A DNA stretch of 45,656 bases from Alphaproteobacteria bacterium (GCA_009928665.1 SACF01000033.1:1-45656), one strand, 5' to 3'; shown: positions 15,982 to 25,563, counted from the stretch's first letter. A program made the numbers and translations. The notes: generated by a model not told the origin, from the sequence alone.

Positions 15982-18900
15982 TCAGCCCCCGGGCGCCTGT
16001 TTTCGGATGATCAGCTTCCGGGTGATCGGAGTTCCCGATGTCGTTAAAGTCAATAAATAAACACCATCGGGAGCAATATTCAGATTGATTTTTTTGATCC
16101 AGTTTGCCGGATGGAGGTGGATTATTTCGTGAAATACGACCGATCCGTTTGCATCGTGGATGGTCAGGGTGACGGGTTCATCGGCCAGGGTGTGCATCCC
16201 GATCAGGAACCGGCCATCTCCCGGGTTGGGCCATACCCGGATGGTTTGCATTTGCGGCTCCTCAATACCCGTGCAGTTTTTAAAGGTGATCACGACAGAA
16301 TCCTTTGCGGAACAGGAGAAGCGGTTCGTGACGGTAAGGCGGTACCAGTAATTTCCCATCCCGCCGGTCGCTGCCGTATCGACCGTGATCTCCGGTGTGG
16401 TCATCCCCCCGGGGATCCACCGGTTGGATGAAATCCCGGCGGTATCGGCCGCGAGGAGGATCGCATTGCCGGCACATACGGTATCGTATGGCGAAACCGT
16501 GATAAAGGCGTGTGGCAACGGGCGGATGGTGATCACCTTATTCTTCGCCATGCTGCCATACTTCCCGTAGCCTGTAAGCCGGAGTGTGGCGGTTCCTTCA
16601 ATGATGTCGAGGGTGCCGGGCGTGTAAACGGTATTCAGCGCGGTATCATTGGCAAACAATCCGTCGCCGAGGGTGGTCCACCGGATGGAATCGTACTGCG
16701 ATGCCGTGGCTTGAAGCGGTACCAGCTTACCGGCACAAAGGGTGTCGGCCGGACCCGGATCGACAGCCGGGAGTACCGGCGCCGGGAAGGCGATGAAATC
16801 GACCCAGGCTTTGTCGAGCCCGTAAGCAAATGCCAGATCCTTCCGGTAGATCCATTTGTACTGGTGTGACCCGGCCGCAACAGGAAAGGCAACCCGCGTC
16901 CAGGAGGTCTCTCCCGACCATTGACCCTGCGTCACGTTATCGATCTGAAAGATCAGGAAGTCGTACCCCGGTTCACTCGAGGTCCTCAAAAAGAAGGAGA
17001 TCGAATCATCGGCAGCCGATTCATAGGTGACAAACATCTGGGAGCTCTGGTAGTCGGAGATAGCCCCCGACTGCGCGCAGTATACCCCTTCCCAGGGATT
17101 CACATTGGTGATGGTCCAGGGGAGCGTGCCCATCTGCTGCCAGGGGAACCGGGTGAAGGAATTGCTCTCCCAGTCTTCGGCAACCACGCCGATGATCTCA
17201 CGGAACGTGCCATGCGCATTATACCCTCCCGAGATCAGCCGGTAATACAGGTCAATGGCGCTGCCCAGGGGGGCATCTGCATCAACCACTGCCGTGAATG
17301 CTGCCGGTTTCACAGCGCCCGGGAGAAGGGTGCCGAGGAAGGCACTATCGGAAAGAAGCGTCAGGTAAGGAGCAAGGATGGTTAATCGTCCCGATGTCAG
17401 CAGGCAGGAGAAATCACCGCTGTTTTTATTGGTGAAGATGAGTTCGACGGTCTCACCGGGGTCCAGCCTGCCATTTGAGTTTCCTCCGGCGCTGTCGTTC
17501 ACCGATAATCCCGTGATCCGGGGCGCCGGCGCCCCCGATTCCACGGCAAAGTGGCTGTACCATACCGAATCGGGCGACGAGGCCCTGACGTCGAATCGCA
17601 CCGGTACCCCGTCGGGGATGGTATCGGAGACTTTCAGGGTGAATCCGTTCACCACCGTTCCGACTGCTCCAGCCGTGATGGCGCCATAGAACGCTGTGCT
17701 GTCGGTGATCTCTACCAGGGGCGAAGGGGAGGAGAGTGTTGCCGTAACCTCCTGGGCCGGTTGATCGCCGATGTTCTTCAAACCGAGCGTCAGATAGAGG
17801 GAATCACCAAAGGTCAGCCCCCCGGATTCACGGTTCCGGAACCTTGCGGATGTTGTAAGTTCCCCGGTTACCGCTGTTCCTGTGACGGGTGACTTCAGGA
17901 GGGGTACAGGCGCAAGTGAGTCGGAATAATAGACCACCCAGGGCTGGTTGGGATTCGGTCCCAGGTCGAAAGGCGAGACGTACGACATGGCTCTTCCCTG
18001 GTGGTTGCTGGTAAAGATGGGATAGACCTTCATATTCCGTGACTGGATGCCGATATAATCGCCGAAGTAGTTGTAGGGCAGTCCGGGAATCGGCGCCGGG
18101 GTGAACTGGTAGTCGCTCACCTGGAAGTCGGTCCAGGTAAGGCCGCCGTCCCACGAACAGGAGACGACAACGGCGACTTCGCCCGGGCCCGCGTTGCGGT
18201 CGTCGTAATAAACCACGCACAGTCCGCCGGTAACCGGATCACAGGTGATCCAGGGGAAAAAGTGCTGTTTGCCCAACCCGGGCGGATCCTGGTTTACCCG
18301 GACAGGCGCCGACCAGGTATCGCCCCCGTCGCCGCTGCGGATCAGGTATATGTCAATATCGGAACCGGTGTTGATGCCCGGGAATCCCACGTTGGGAAAG
18401 ACCACGTAAAGGGTACCCCGGTGCGGACCGGTACTGTTGTCAACCGCCATGGACGGAAAGGCGTTGACGCGCATCTGCTTTGCAGTGAGCGAGGCGCGGA
18501 TTCCTTTGATATTGTTGATGATCCTGACGGCCGGGGTAAATATCCCGCCGCCATCCAGCGATTTGGAAAAACCGATGGCTGTTTCATCGGCAGGCCATGC
18601 ATCGTAGATGCTCCACACTGCGTAAACCTCACCCGACGTGCCGGTGTGCAGGTTGACCCCGTGATTCAGGTTCAGGGCGCCGGCCCCCTGGCTGATTCCC
18701 ACCGGCGAGGACCAGGAGAGTCCGTGGTTGGCCGACCGGGAAACCTGGATCTGCAGGCTGTCGGGCGACCCGGGCATAAAGTTGGTCCAGGCATCATAGA
18801 GATAGCCTTCATATGGACTTCCCGAGGTGTTGTCGATCCACAAATGGTTCTTGTCGAGCAATCCGTCGCCCGCGACCGGACCGTTGGCAACCACGACACG

Positions 18901-19893
18901 GGTCCACGTTTGCCCCTTGTTTTTGCTGTATGATACCGACTGCCCCGAACCCGCGTCGATTTTACCGACATACCACCAGCCGTTGTTGCCGATGGCGGTT
19001 GCCGGATCGCCCTGGTTGGTACCTCCGGCGCCACGCGTGGTCCCCTGCCAGCTCATCCCCCGGTCGGAGGTGTGCAGCGCATCCGCGCCATATAGATCCT
19101 CGGCAAAGCCTACGATCCAACTGCTTGAGTTGTTACTGCTCACTACAACCGACTCATCCGACGGATCGATGAATACCGAATTCTCACTCTGGGTCACCTC
19201 TGTTTCGCCGGTCACCGGAATGTCGGGGGAAAAAAAATTGAGTGAATGAGTGAATGAGTGAATGAGTGAATGACTGATTGACTGATTGATTGATTGACTG
19301 ATTGAGTGATTTGAATCCTTTTCCCTGATTCCTAATTCCCAATTCCCAATACCTGATTTTGAACTTTGAATTTTAACCAGTTCATACACCCTGATCTCTG
19401 GCCCGGTAAAAGTTCCGGGGGGGACCTCCGCTTTTGGACTGGGCAAAACATACCCCTTCTTCATCATCCGCCGCCAGTATCCCATATTGTCGATCCGGGT
19501 ATCGACTTTTCCTTTGCCGGCCATGGTCACTTCGACAACTGCACGGATGGTATCGTTCTCCGAACTTTTTAATCTCTTATGGGTTAATTCCCCGCTGATC
19601 GAAACGGATGGAGATAATTCCCGTGATGTCCTGCTTCCTGGTGCGGAGTCATTCATCGGTGAGCCCTGCGTAGCGCCAGGTTCCGTATTTTTGCCATGAT
19701 CCTTTATCGTATCGGAAGTTTCACCTGTGACCGGCAACCAGCAGGCAACCCGGCTGAAAACAGAGAATCCAATGAATTCTAAACCGGCTGGCAGGGTCAT
19801 AGCGGGAACCATCGCACCGGCCGATGGGGAAGGAACAAGATAAATCCCAATGAATAACAGGATGGCTGTAAATTGGATTCCGCGTCGGCTCAT
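15982..19893 (-). CDS. Large secreted protein with BNR/sialidase-like repeats and a type IX sorting domain
   Basis: A 1303-residue exported protein. Order of parts: signal peptide (1-27, ILLFIGIYLVPSPSAGA), a low-complexity N-terminal region, a propeller-like region with BNR/Asp-box motifs from about 255 to 640 (SDRGMSWQG, SKNKGQTWTR, SRSANHGLSWSS, SGDGGDTWSA, SWDGGLTWTD), two Ig/CARDB-like segments (about 690-900), a jelly-roll-like module with WVDFIAFP near 1060, Ig-like segments with cysteines, and a C-terminal type A sorting domain (VWPNPGDGRFLIG ... GVYLLTLTTSGTPITRKLIIRK). The last directs export by the type IX system and surface attachment. Catalytic sialidase residues were not identified. 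Residues 175-221 are a translated intergenic repeat array inserted in frame. Confidence 0.85.
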   Translation of the reverse strand: MSRRGIQFTAILLFIGIYLVPSPSAGAMVPAMTLPAGLEFIGFSVFSRVACWLPVTGETSDTIKDHGKNTEPGATQGSPMNDSAPGSRTSRELSPSVSISGELTHKRLKSSENDTIRAVVEVTMAGKGKVDTRIDNMGYWRRMMKKGYVLPSPKAEVPPGTFTGPEIRVYELVKIQSSKSGIGNWELGIREKDSNHSISQSINQSISHSLIHSFTHSLNFFSPDIPVTGETEVTQSENSVFIDPSDESVVVSSNNSSSWIVGFAEDLYGADALHTSDRGMSWQGTTRGAGGTNQGDPATAIGNNGWWYVGKIDAGSGQSVSYSKNKGQTWTRVVVANGPVAGDGLLDKNHLWIDNTSGSPYEGYLYDAWTNFMPGSPDSLQIQVSRSANHGLSWSSPVGISQGAGALNLNHGVNLHTGTSGEVYAVWSIYDAWPADETAIGFSKSLDGGGIFTPAVRIINNIKGIRASLTAKQMRVNAFPSMAVDNSTGPHRGTLYVVFPNVGFPGINTGSDIDIYLIRSGDGGDTWSAPVRVNQDPPGLGKQHFFPWITCDPVTGGLCVVYYDDRNAGPGEVAVVVSCSWDGGLTWTDFQVSDYQFTPAPIPGLPYNYFGDYIGIQSRNMKVYPIFTSNHQGRAMSYVSPFDLGPNPNQPWVVYYSDSLAPVPLLKSPVTGTAVTGELTTSARFRNRESGGLTFGDSLYLTLGLKNIGDQPAQEVTATLSSPSPLVEITDSTAFYGAITAGAVGTVVNGFTLKVSDTIPDGVPVRFDVRASSPDSVWYSHFAVESGAPAPRITGLSVNDSAGGNSNGRLDPGETVELIFTNKNSGDFSCLLTSGRLTILAPYLTLLSDSAFLGTLLPGAVKPAAFTAVVDADAPLGSAIDLYYRLISGGYNAHGTFREIIGVVAEDWESNSFTRFPWQQMGTLPWTITNVNPWEGVYCAQSGAISDYQSSQMFVTYESAADDSISFFLRTSSEPGYDFLIFQIDNVTQGQWSGETSWTRVAFPVAAGSHQYKWIYRKDLAFAYGLDKAWVDFIAFPAPVLPAVDPGPADTLCAGKLVPLQATASQYDSIRWTTLGDGLFANDTALNTVYTPGTLDIIEGTATLRLTGYGKYGSMAKNKVITIRPLPHAFITVSPYDTVCAGNAILLAADTAGISSNRWIPGGMTTPEITVDTAATGGMGNYWYRLTVTNRFSCSAKDSVVITFKNCTGIEEPQMQTIRVWPNPGDGRFLIGMHTLADEPVTLTIHDANGSVVFHEIIHLHPANWIKKINLNIAPDGVYLLTLTTSGTPITRKLIIRKQAPGG
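19231..19373. repeat. Composite repeat array inside a coding region, kept in frame
   Basis: Within the T9SS gene lie GAGTGAAT units (19237-19270), GATTGACT/GATTGATT units (19270-19310) and GGGAATT/AGGAATC units (19325-19360), the same families that fill intergenic gaps here. Read on the minus strand they encode SISQSINQSISHSLIHSFTHSL without a stop. Confidence 0.85.
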
Positions 19894-20075
19894 GGTATGC
19901 GTATAAAAGGTTTTCGGGTTTTACCGGATATAACAGGATTTCGTTGCCGGCTTACCTGTTCGGTCCGGTTTGGCAGTATTTAACGGATGATCCGTTGATC
20001 CCGGTCATCCCATCACAAAGTTACTGAATATACTGCTGTAACAACACTTCTTTTTCACCGGTCACGATTTCCTTG

Positions 20076-20083
20076 TATATTTG
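20076..20083 (+). promoter_or_regulatory. Bacteroidetes-type -7 element (TATATTTG)
   Basis: An exact TAnnTTTG match 16 bases before the ATG of the CorC/CNNM-type gene. The 205-base gap between the T9SS gene and this gene holds no other feature I can name. Confidence 0.45.
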
Positions 20084-20099
20084 CTGAAATACAACGATC

Positions 20100-21383
20100 A
20101 TGATATCAGCCATTGTCGTTCTGCTCATTCTCTTCCTGATCAACGGTTTCTTTGTCATGGCCGAGATCAGCCTGGTTTCGGCACGGAAGTCGAAGCTTGA
20201 CCTTGATGCCCAGAAGGGCGACCGCGCCTCGCGGCTGGCCCTCGAAAACGCCAATGCCCCCACGCGCATCCTTTCGACCATCCAGATCGCCATCACCCTC
20301 ATCGGAATCCTGACCGGGGTCTTCTCGAGCGACGAGATCACGGCATCGATGTCGGCGGCGCTCAGCAAAGCCGGCCTCTCCACGCCCTGGAGCGAAAACC
20401 TCGCCCTCGCCCTCGTCGTCCTCATCGTGACCTTTATCTCGATGGTGGTCGGCGAACTTGTACCCAAACGCATCGGACTCATGAATGCCGAACGCATTGC
20501 CCGGATGATGGTACGCCCCATGATCTTCGTGTCGACCATAACCTGGCCCTTCACCTGGCTCCTGACCCATACCACCGACCTCATTCTGCGCATCTTGCCG
20601 GTAAAACCTTCGTCCGAATCGAGGGTCACCGAAGAGGAGATCAAGGCGATGGTGCAGGAGGGGGCCGACGATGGCGAGGTCCAGGAGATCGAACAGGATA
20701 TTGTCGAACGCGTCTTCCACCTGGGCGACCGCAAGATCTCCTCGCTCATGACCCACCACAGCGACCTGGTCTGGATCGACGTACACGATTCGCCTGCGGA
20801 GATCCGGAAAAAGATCGGCGACCAGCTTCACTCCGTGTATCCGGTATGTGAAGACGACCTCGACAACGTGAAGGGAGTGCTCTTAATCAAAGACCTGATC
20901 CTGAAAAACCTTTGCGATGAAGCCCTCAGCCTGACCGGGATGATCCGGCCGGCCCAGTTCATCCTCGAGACCATCACCGCCTATGAAACCCTCGAGCTCT
21001 TCAAGGTGCAGAAGATCCACTACGGACTTGTGGTCGATGAATACGGGTCGACCGTCGGGATGGTCACCCTGAACGACATCCTCGAGGCGCTGGTGGGCGA
21101 CTTCAACGAACCGAGCCCCGACGAGCCCCGCCTTACCCCCCGCGACGACGGGTCGTGGCTGGCCGACGGACAAATGTCGTTCTACGAATTTGCCTATGAA
21201 CTCAACATCCAGGGCTTTGATAAATCGAAGATCAAGTTCGACACCCTTGCCGGACTGGCCATGAGCATCCTGCGCCATATCCCGGAACCCGGCGAAAAAT
21301 TTACCTGGAAAGAGTATGAGTTCGAGGTGGTCGATCTGGACGGCAACCGGATCGATAAACTGATCATAAAGAGAAATGAATAA
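20100..21383 (+). CDS. CNNM/CorC-family membrane protein (DUF21 - CBS pair - CorC domain)
   Basis: A 427-residue 'hemolysin-family' protein, related to CNNM/CorC magnesium transporters. Residues 1-190 are the DUF21 membrane domain with helices near 1-22, 60-80, 100-125 and 135-160; it starts with ILFLINGFFVMAEISLVSAR, typical of the family. A CBS-domain pair follows (about 205-325, MTHHSDLVWIDV ... GLVVDEYGSTVGMVTLNDILEALVGD), then a CorC_HlyC domain (about 345-427, DGSWLADGQMSFYEF). The probable role is regulated Mg2+ or other divalent-cation efflux. It is a single gene with its own promoter. Confidence 0.93.
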   Translation: MISAIVVLLILFLINGFFVMAEISLVSARKSKLDLDAQKGDRASRLALENANAPTRILSTIQIAITLIGILTGVFSSDEITASMSAALSKAGLSTPWSENLALALVVLIVTFISMVVGELVPKRIGLMNAERIARMMVRPMIFVSTITWPFTWLLTHTTDLILRILPVKPSSESRVTEEEIKAMVQEGADDGEVQEIEQDIVERVFHLGDRKISSLMTHHSDLVWIDVHDSPAEIRKKIGDQLHSVYPVCEDDLDNVKGVLLIKDLILKNLCDEALSLTGMIRPAQFILETITAYETLELFKVQKIHYGLVVDEYGSTVGMVTLNDILEALVGDFNEPSPDEPRLTPRDDGSWLADGQMSFYEFAYELNIQGFDKSKIKFDTLAGLAMSILRHIPEPGEKFTWKEYEFEVVDLDGNRIDKLIIKRNE

Positions 21384-21466
21384 AGGATTAAAAATGCCGC
21401 ATTAGGAATTAGATTGTTAAGAGCCGCATTAGGAAATTCACGTTATGAAAATCGAGGAAAGAGCGT

Positions 21467-21625
21467 TAAAAACTGCGGAGTGTTTGAGGAGCGAAGCGAC
21501 GAGTTTCCGCAGTTTAGCGAATGACGATGATTTTTAGTGAATTTCCGGAAGCGGTGAGTTTTCTTTGCTTCTTTCTTTTGATGGCAGCAAAAGAAAGAAG
21601 AGATAACAGCAAAAGAAAGAAAAAA
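21467..21625. repeat. Palindromic intergenic element
   Basis: AAACTGCGGA (21470-21479) pairs with TCCGCAGTTT (21505-21514) around a loop containing GAGCGAAGCGACGAG. Downstream, TTCTTTCTTTTG and CAAAAGAAAGAA form a second hairpin, with CAAAAGAAAGAA repeated once more. Similar GAGCGAAGCGAG elements occur between genes in other Bacteroidetes; the role is unknown. Confidence 0.5.
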
Positions 21626-21651
21626 TAGCATAAGTTTCAAATGAAACTCTC

Positions 21652-22401
21652 GTGATCCACCAAAAAAAGATCATCGTCGTCTTACCGGCCTACAATGCCG
21701 AGAAAACGCTGGAACAGACCATCGGGGAGATACCCGCAGGGCTGGTCGATGAGCTCATCCTGGTCGATGATGCCAGCCGGGATGCGACGGTCGATACGGC
21801 CCGCCGCCTTCCCATCCACCATGTGATCCGGCATGAACGAAACAGGGGATATGGCGCCAACCAGAAGACCTGTTATGATACCGCGTTGAAACTGGGAGCC
21901 GATATCGTGGTCATGCTCCATCCCGATTACCAGTATACGCCGAAGCTGATCGCGGCGATGGTACACCTCATTGCCGACGGGGTCTATCCCGTGGTCATCG
22001 GGTCGCGCATTCTGGGGAAAGGCGCCCTCCGCGGCGGAATGCCCTACTACAAGTACTTCTTCAACCGTATCCTGACCCTGATCCAGAACCTTCTGATGAA
22101 TGAAAAGCTATCGGAGTACCACACCGGCTACCGGGCCTTTTCGCGCGAGGTGCTCGAAACCATAAACTACCCGGCCAACTCCGACGATTTCGTCTTCGAC
22201 AACCAGATGCTTGCCCAAATCCTTTGTCATGGCTTTCAGATCGGAGAGATTTCCTGCCCGACCCGCTACTTCCCCGAAGCCTCCTCCATCAGCTTCACCC
22301 GCAGCCTCCGCTATGGCCGGGGCGTGCTGGTAACCACCCTGATGTACATGATTCATAAAACGCGGATCATCTCCTTTCCGATTTTTAGGAAAAGAAAATG
22401 A
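21652..22401 (+). CDS. Family 2 glycosyltransferase (DPM1-like)
   Basis: A 249-residue GT-A fold enzyme that probably transfers a sugar from a nucleotide or to a polyprenyl phosphate. Motifs: VVLPAYNAEKTLEQTI at the N terminus, ELILVDDASRD around residue 39, HERNRGYGANQKTCYDTAL and GADIVVMLHPDYQYTP (metal-binding acidic motif), then the family 'YHTGYRAFSREVLE'. There is no C-terminal membrane domain. The start is a GTG; an ATG eight bases upstream is out of frame. It stands alone and is separated from the polysaccharide locus by 3.5 kb. Confidence 0.9.
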   Translation: MIHQKKIIVVLPAYNAEKTLEQTIGEIPAGLVDELILVDDASRDATVDTARRLPIHHVIRHERNRGYGANQKTCYDTALKLGADIVVMLHPDYQYTPKLIAAMVHLIADGVYPVVIGSRILGKGALRGGMPYYKYFFNRILTLIQNLLMNEKLSEYHTGYRAFSREVLETINYPANSDDFVFDNQMLAQILCHGFQIGEISCPTRYFPEASSISFTRSLRYGRGVLVTTLMYMIHKTRIISFPIFRKRK

Positions 22402-22482
22402 AACAATGGACAATTGACAATTGAAAATGGAAAACGGAAAACGATTTGAGAATTTGGGGATTTGAGGATTTGAGAATTTTGA
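22402..22482. repeat. Heptamer/octamer arrays (GACAATT and GATTTGAG families)
   Basis: GGACAATTGACAATTG-type units pass into octamers GATTTGAG-GATTTGAG. Together with the MITE derivative and an ATTCACTC/AGTCACTC array at 22624-22662 they fill the 293-base gap; no gene is seen. Confidence 0.7.
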
Positions 22483-22592
22483 ATGCTAATTATCTCCTTT
22501 GAGCAAGTATCAAAAACGGCAACCGGAGGCGACTGATAAAATGACCCCTCCCCGCCAAGAAAACATCAACTTGCTTAAAAGAGATAAGCAGT
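22483..22592. mobile_element. MITE-like element, copy B (internal deletion derivative, 110 bp)
   Basis: Both terminal repeats and the conserved subterminal ends are present, but the right GC arm and the whole core are missing: the left arm stops at CCCCTCCCCGCC and continues directly into AAGAAAACATCAACTTG. The left terminus carries a small insertion (TGCTAATTATC). Confidence 0.7.
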
Positions 22593-22694
22593 TTTTTAAT
22601 TATTGCCTAATACCTGATTTACATTTTCACTCAGTCACTCAGTCACTCAATCACTCATTTCATAACTGAAACGGGGAAGGTGTTGGTTGAGCCG

Positions 22695-23531
22695 TTACCG
22701 GCACCGGGCTTTCATAAATTCAGAGGCCTCTTCGCTGCCTGCTTTCACAGCTTTCAGAAGATCCTTACAGCCGGTTTCCTGCATTCCCGATTCCACTTCG
22801 ACTGCCCCAATGAGGTACCACAACTTTGCATCAGAGGGTTGTATCTCCAATGCCTTTGAGAAGTCGCCGAGCGCCCCGGCCAGATCCTTCATCCGGTACC
22901 GGGCGAGTCCGCGGTTCATACAGAGGGTATACAATGGAGGAGAGAATTCCTTTGCCATGTTGTAATCGCTCAGGGCTCCGATGAAATCCCCAAGTTCATA
23001 TTTCGCATTTCCGCGATAAAACCAGGCAGCCCCGAAAACGGGGTTCAACGCGATGGCCTGGTCGAATTCAACAACGGCTCCGGCGAAATCGCGCAGATCC
23101 GATTTAGCATTGCCCCGGTTGAAGCAGGGAAGGGCCTCCCAGGGATGATCGTTCGAAGTGGCGAGCGTGGGATTCAGCCGCACTGCTTCCCGGTAATCGG
23201 CCACCGCACCGGAAAAATCCTTCGCGCCATAACGGGCCAGCGCCCGGTTGTAAAAAACATAGGGAGCCTTAGCGTTCAAATCGGCAGCTTGGGTGAAATC
23301 TTCAACGGCGCCCTTGAAATCCTGCAGGATATACCGGGCAATACCCCGGTCGTACCAGGCCGAAAACAGTTCTGGCTTCACAGTCAACGCCTTTGTTCGA
23401 TCCGTGATGATGCGCTTATAATCATTCGCCCCATACCGGGCAATGGAGGTGTTGAGAACCGGCAGACCCTTTTGTCCGTAACCCATGATCCCAATCAGTA
23501 ATAGTGCTGATAACCCTAACAATCTATTCAT
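22695..23531 (-). CDS. Secreted TPR-repeat protein
   Basis: A 278-residue protein with a signal peptide (MNRLLGLSALLLIGIMGYGQ) and about seven TPR units that share a strong consensus (AWYDRGIARYILQDFKGAVEDFTQA, YNRALARYGAKDFSGAVADY, CFNRGNAKSDL...). The repeats have the R-G-x-A-x-Y pattern common in Bacteroidetes TPR proteins. It is probably periplasmic and binds other proteins; no catalytic domain is present. A TAATTTTA box about 40 bases upstream on the same strand resembles a -7 element. Confidence 0.85.
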   Translation of the reverse strand: MNRLLGLSALLLIGIMGYGQKGLPVLNTSIARYGANDYKRIITDRTKALTVKPELFSAWYDRGIARYILQDFKGAVEDFTQAADLNAKAPYVFYNRALARYGAKDFSGAVADYREAVRLNPTLATSNDHPWEALPCFNRGNAKSDLRDFAGAVVEFDQAIALNPVFGAAWFYRGNAKYELGDFIGALSDYNMAKEFSPPLYTLCMNRGLARYRMKDLAGALGDFSKALEIQPSDAKLWYLIGAVEVESGMQETGCKDLLKAVKAGSEEASEFMKARCR

Positions 23532-23892
23532 GAGGATGTTTGTCGGTTTAATAAAAACCCTGTAAAATTACAAAAAATCAGACATGTTAGGGAAAAATCC
23601 TAATAATATGTAAGGGTCTTAAAATCAGGGAGATTTCCATCTTCCGGTTGTAGAGAAACCGGGTTTTAACCAGGAAAGGATGTTAACAAAGGTACCTGCG
23701 CTGGTTTCGCAAGGCGGGATGAAGGTCAGAAGCAGTGTTCGCCTTTGGATTTCATTCGATCCCGGTTGAATTCCCAACTTAACGGGTACAAAGCAGTGTC
23801 GTGAAATATGTCCCGGGGCAATACCGGTTTATTTTGATAACATTAGCAATTCTGACTTCGCAAACATGGGGGCTCCTCCGGCAACACCAGAT
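23532..23892. other. Intergenic region with a duplicated gene end
   Basis: About 360 bases without a gene. The only structure seen is an imperfect direct repeat of about 26 bases: 23880-23906 contains the stop codon of the DUF3108 gene, and a second copy lies at 23817-23842. Both read TTTATTTTGATAACA after a GGCAAYACC segment. Confidence 0.5.
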
Positions 23893-24720
23893 TTATTTTG
23901 ATAACAGAGCCGTCATCGGGTTTCGCAGTCCCCGGGCTTCTTTGAGGTAGATCTTCACGGTGCCCACCTTCAATTCGGCCTCCACGTAAACCGGAAGTTT
24001 GTTTTTATCGGCGGTCATCCACACCACTACATCCGACCCCGCTTTGAAATAGCTCACCGTCGCATTCATCTTCACGATGAACTTGCTGCAATGGTACATC
24101 TTCCCGTCACGGTCCTTGATGATCCCCTTACCGCCGGCCACCATCCGCAGAGAGGTAGGCTGATCGTTGTACAGGATCGACAGGGGGAAAACCGTTCCCG
24201 GGCGCTGATTTTCGAGTTCGAGGGTGCGCGGGAAGAAGACCGACGACACCATGTCGTTCATACACTTGCCGATGCTCCCCTTGCCGTTCGACACCGGCTC
24301 GTTGTTCAGCTTGTAGTTGTAAGTGAAAAATGATTGGGCCGGGTACATGAACAGGGTCATCAGCACCGTGTTCTGGTTGTGCATGGTATACCGCTGGAAC
24401 TTTACCGGCGCCCAGGTCGCTGCATTCACCCACGATTCGTAGGAGTCGCGCACCTTGAAGAGGTGGTCGTACATCGGGTAGGTACGGGCATTCAGTTTTA
24501 AATGCAATACCTCCTTGCCACCCACCGTCTCCCGGGCAGTAGTCATGGTAAGCGACGCTACGTTCGACCACACCGGCCCCACCTGGTACGAAACATCGTA
24601 GGCGAGGTATTCCCCCGGACCGACGGCTGTATTCCCACGGAAACACTGCGCCGGTAAGCAAAGCGGCGCCATCATCAGCCCGGCGGCACATAAAAAATAC
24701 AAGATGATCCTGGTAAACAT
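23893..24720 (-). CDS. DUF3108-family secreted protein
   Basis: A 275-residue exported protein (signal peptide MFTRIILYFLCAAGLMMAPLCLPAQ) of the DUF3108 type: GEYLAYDVSYQVGPVWSNVASLTM, then the KVRDSYESWVNAATWAPVKFQR segment and the C-terminal WMTADKNKLPVYVEAELKVGTVKIYL. It is probably a periplasmic beta-rich protein of unknown function. There is no operon partner. A TACCTTTA box on the same strand lies 39 bases upstream of the ATG. Confidence 0.85.
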   Translation of the reverse strand: MFTRIILYFLCAAGLMMAPLCLPAQCFRGNTAVGPGEYLAYDVSYQVGPVWSNVASLTMTTARETVGGKEVLHLKLNARTYPMYDHLFKVRDSYESWVNAATWAPVKFQRYTMHNQNTVLMTLFMYPAQSFFTYNYKLNNEPVSNGKGSIGKCMNDMVSSVFFPRTLELENQRPGTVFPLSILYNDQPTSLRMVAGGKGIIKDRDGKMYHCSKFIVKMNATVSYFKAGSDVVVWMTADKNKLPVYVEAELKVGTVKIYLKEARGLRNPMTALLSK

Positions 24721-24758
24721 GGTATTGTTATTTTGAGGTTATCTTTGAAAAATTTTTG

Positions 24759-24766
24759 TAAAGGTA
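24759..24766 (-). promoter_or_regulatory. Near-consensus -7 element (TACCTTTA) of the DUF3108 gene
   Basis: On the minus strand it differs from TAnnTTTG in the last base only and stands 39 bases before the ATG. Confidence 0.3.
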
Positions 24767-25001
24767 CGAGAGATTTTCTACTTTCAAATGATGACCCTTC
24801 TGAAATTCAAAAAACCCCCCGCCGGAAATATTATTGTAAAAAACTTCCTATCTTAGCACAAAAAACTCAAAACCCAAACACCCCGTTACCCGGACCACAC
24901 CTGACCCCAACCCCAAAAACCCAACGCACAACCACTTCCACACCCACCTCCACACCCACACCCCAATTCACTCATTCACTCATTCACTCATTAACTTAGT
25001 C

Positions 25002-25535
25002 ATGCTTCTCTCCTCCACCCTCATCCCCGTCGATCTCCGCTTCCTGGTGATCATCACCCTCTTTCTTTCGGTGGCGGCCTTTGTCATGAGCGCCTTCTCG
25101 GTGTTTCTGTTCTACAAGTTCTACCGCGACACCATCAAGCCCCTGCCGGCGCTGATCCCCTCGGTGACCGAAAACAACATCTCCCTGCGACTTTTCAACA
25201 ACGGAAACAGTCCGTTTTTCATCTCAGGATTCCGGGTCTCGAAAAATGATAAAAGTTCCGGTTCCATTTCCGACTTCCTCCCGCTTATCGATGAAAACAC
25301 CGGTTACATCTCGGTTACCATCATCCGCGAGGGATTGAAGGTGATGCCCGAACAGTCGCTCAAAATCTTTGAATTCGACCTCACAGGCTTCGACACAGGC
25401 ATCGACCCCGCGATGGTACGCGAAATTCTCCGCCACCTCGACGGACTTTCATTCGAAGTTCAATGCCGCGACATCGGCAAACGCTATAAGACCGTTATCC
25501 GTAAAACCATGACGCTCGGGGAGAAGACCGGATAG
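25002..25535 (+). CDS. Uncharacterised single-pass membrane protein
   Basis: A 177-residue protein with one strong membrane helix at residues 12-40 (LRFLVIITLFLSVAAFVMSAFSVFLFY), followed by a soluble domain with beta-strand character (NNISLRLFNNGNSPFFISGF, SVTIIREGLKVMPEQSLKIFEFDLTGF). I do not recognise the family. It is preceded by an A/C-rich stretch and a CATTCACT repeat array, and followed by MITE-like copy C. Confidence 0.65.
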   Translation: MLLSSTLIPVDLRFLVIITLFLSVAAFVMSAFSVFLFYKFYRDTIKPLPALIPSVTENNISLRLFNNGNSPFFISGFRVSKNDKSSGSISDFLPLIDENTGYISVTIIREGLKVMPEQSLKIFEFDLTGFDTGIDPAMVREILRHLDGLSFEVQCRDIGKRYKTVIRKTMTLGEKTG

Positions 25536-25563
25536 AAACAGATTAAAAATTCAAATATCAAAA

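Noticed and set aside
24733..24999. 88-codon plus-strand frame before the membrane protein at 25002
   Set aside because: It consists of an A/C-rich stretch and a CATTCACT array (PTSTPTSTPTPQFTHSLIHS) and overlaps the probable promoter of the divergent DUF3108 gene.
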